Of a stretch of 15,920 nucleotides of DNA, positions 15,827-15,920 are shown piece after piece (the stretch's first letter is position 1; every line of letters starts with the position of its first letter). Source of the stretch: Clostridiaceae bacterium (GTDB lineage: Bacteria > Bacillota > Clostridia > DSM-8532); NCBI GenBank assembly GCA_012727625.1, contig JAAYGP010000117.1, forward strand, positions 1 through 15,920. The letters are read 5' to 3'. The notes below the pieces were generated by a model. It ran no database searches and was not told where the DNA came from. It was given only the letters and a program-made list of their open reading frames with translations. The position numbers were made by a program, and so were the translations under genes.

Positions 15827-15920
15827 CTGTTCACAGGTTCCGTACATGGTTACTGTTTACAGGTTCTGTTAAAGGAAATTGTGCAACAGGAGGAAACTTT
15901 AGCTGTATGAAGCTTAGAGA
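15827..15920 (+). mobile_element. Third copy of the intergenic repeat, reaching the window edge; possible left end of an insertion sequence
   Basis: CTGTTCACAGGTTCCGT (15827-15843) is followed by a second, fuller unit at 15849-15914: GTTACTGTTTACAGGTTCTG, then an A-rich segment with ATTGTGCAAC, then AGGAGGAAACTTTAGC and ATGAAGCT. The fuller unit matches 5904-5968 and the inverted 11698-11762. Two tandem end-type motifs, an AGGAGG 13 bases before an ATG, and an open frame (ATGAAGCTTAGAGA) to the last base suggest the beginning of an element whose gene continues outside the window. No transposase sequence is visible, so the family cannot be named. Confidence 0.6.

Overview
The window looks like chromosomal DNA of a low-to-moderate G+C Gram-positive anaerobe of the class Clostridia. 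Supporting signs are the complete ctsR-mcsA-mcsB-clpC protein quality-control operon, strong AGGAGG-type ribosome binding sites, a predicted [4Fe-4S] L-cysteine desulfidase, a DUF4349 lipoprotein and a YARHG-domain surface protein. Species cannot be fixed from the sequence. Almost everything is read on the minus strand; one GntR-type regulator is on the plus strand.

Layout from left to right. Positions 1-62 on the minus strand read as a fragment of selA that replaces the normal 3' end of rpsI; this looks like a chimeric contig end or a rearrangement. rpsI and rplM (4-883) form the usual L13-S9 pair with a structured leader and promoter at about 884-1039. The stress operon ctsR-mcsA-mcsB-clpC runs from 5730 down to 1216 and starts from a consensus promoter with a near-consensus CtsR operator on the start site. 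The divergent intergenic region to gntR holds a 195-bp element (5838-6032) with 19-bp perfect terminal inverted repeats and nested internal inverted repeats. gntR (6125-6814) is convergent with a cysteine desulfidase gene (6987-8264), and a terminator lies between them. Next come two predicted envelope proteins: a 1052-residue secreted, C-terminally anchored YARHG protein (8426-11584) and a DUF4349 lipoprotein (11768-12814). The last gene is an EF-G-like translational GTPase with unusual G motifs (13136-15211), ended by a strong hairpin terminator. The final 700 bases hold no convincing gene.

The most notable non-genic signal is a 65-bp repeat present three times (5904-5968, 11698-11762 inverted, 15849-15914), always intergenic and with few differences. 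The third copy touches the right edge of the window. This fits remnants or ends of a multi-copy mobile element, and an assembly that broke at a repeat. No CRISPR array, rRNA, tRNA or intact transposase was seen.

Functionally, CtsR represses its own operon; McsA and McsB mark proteins with phosphoarginine; ClpC unfolds them for ClpP, whose gene is not here. The two envelope proteins have no known function.
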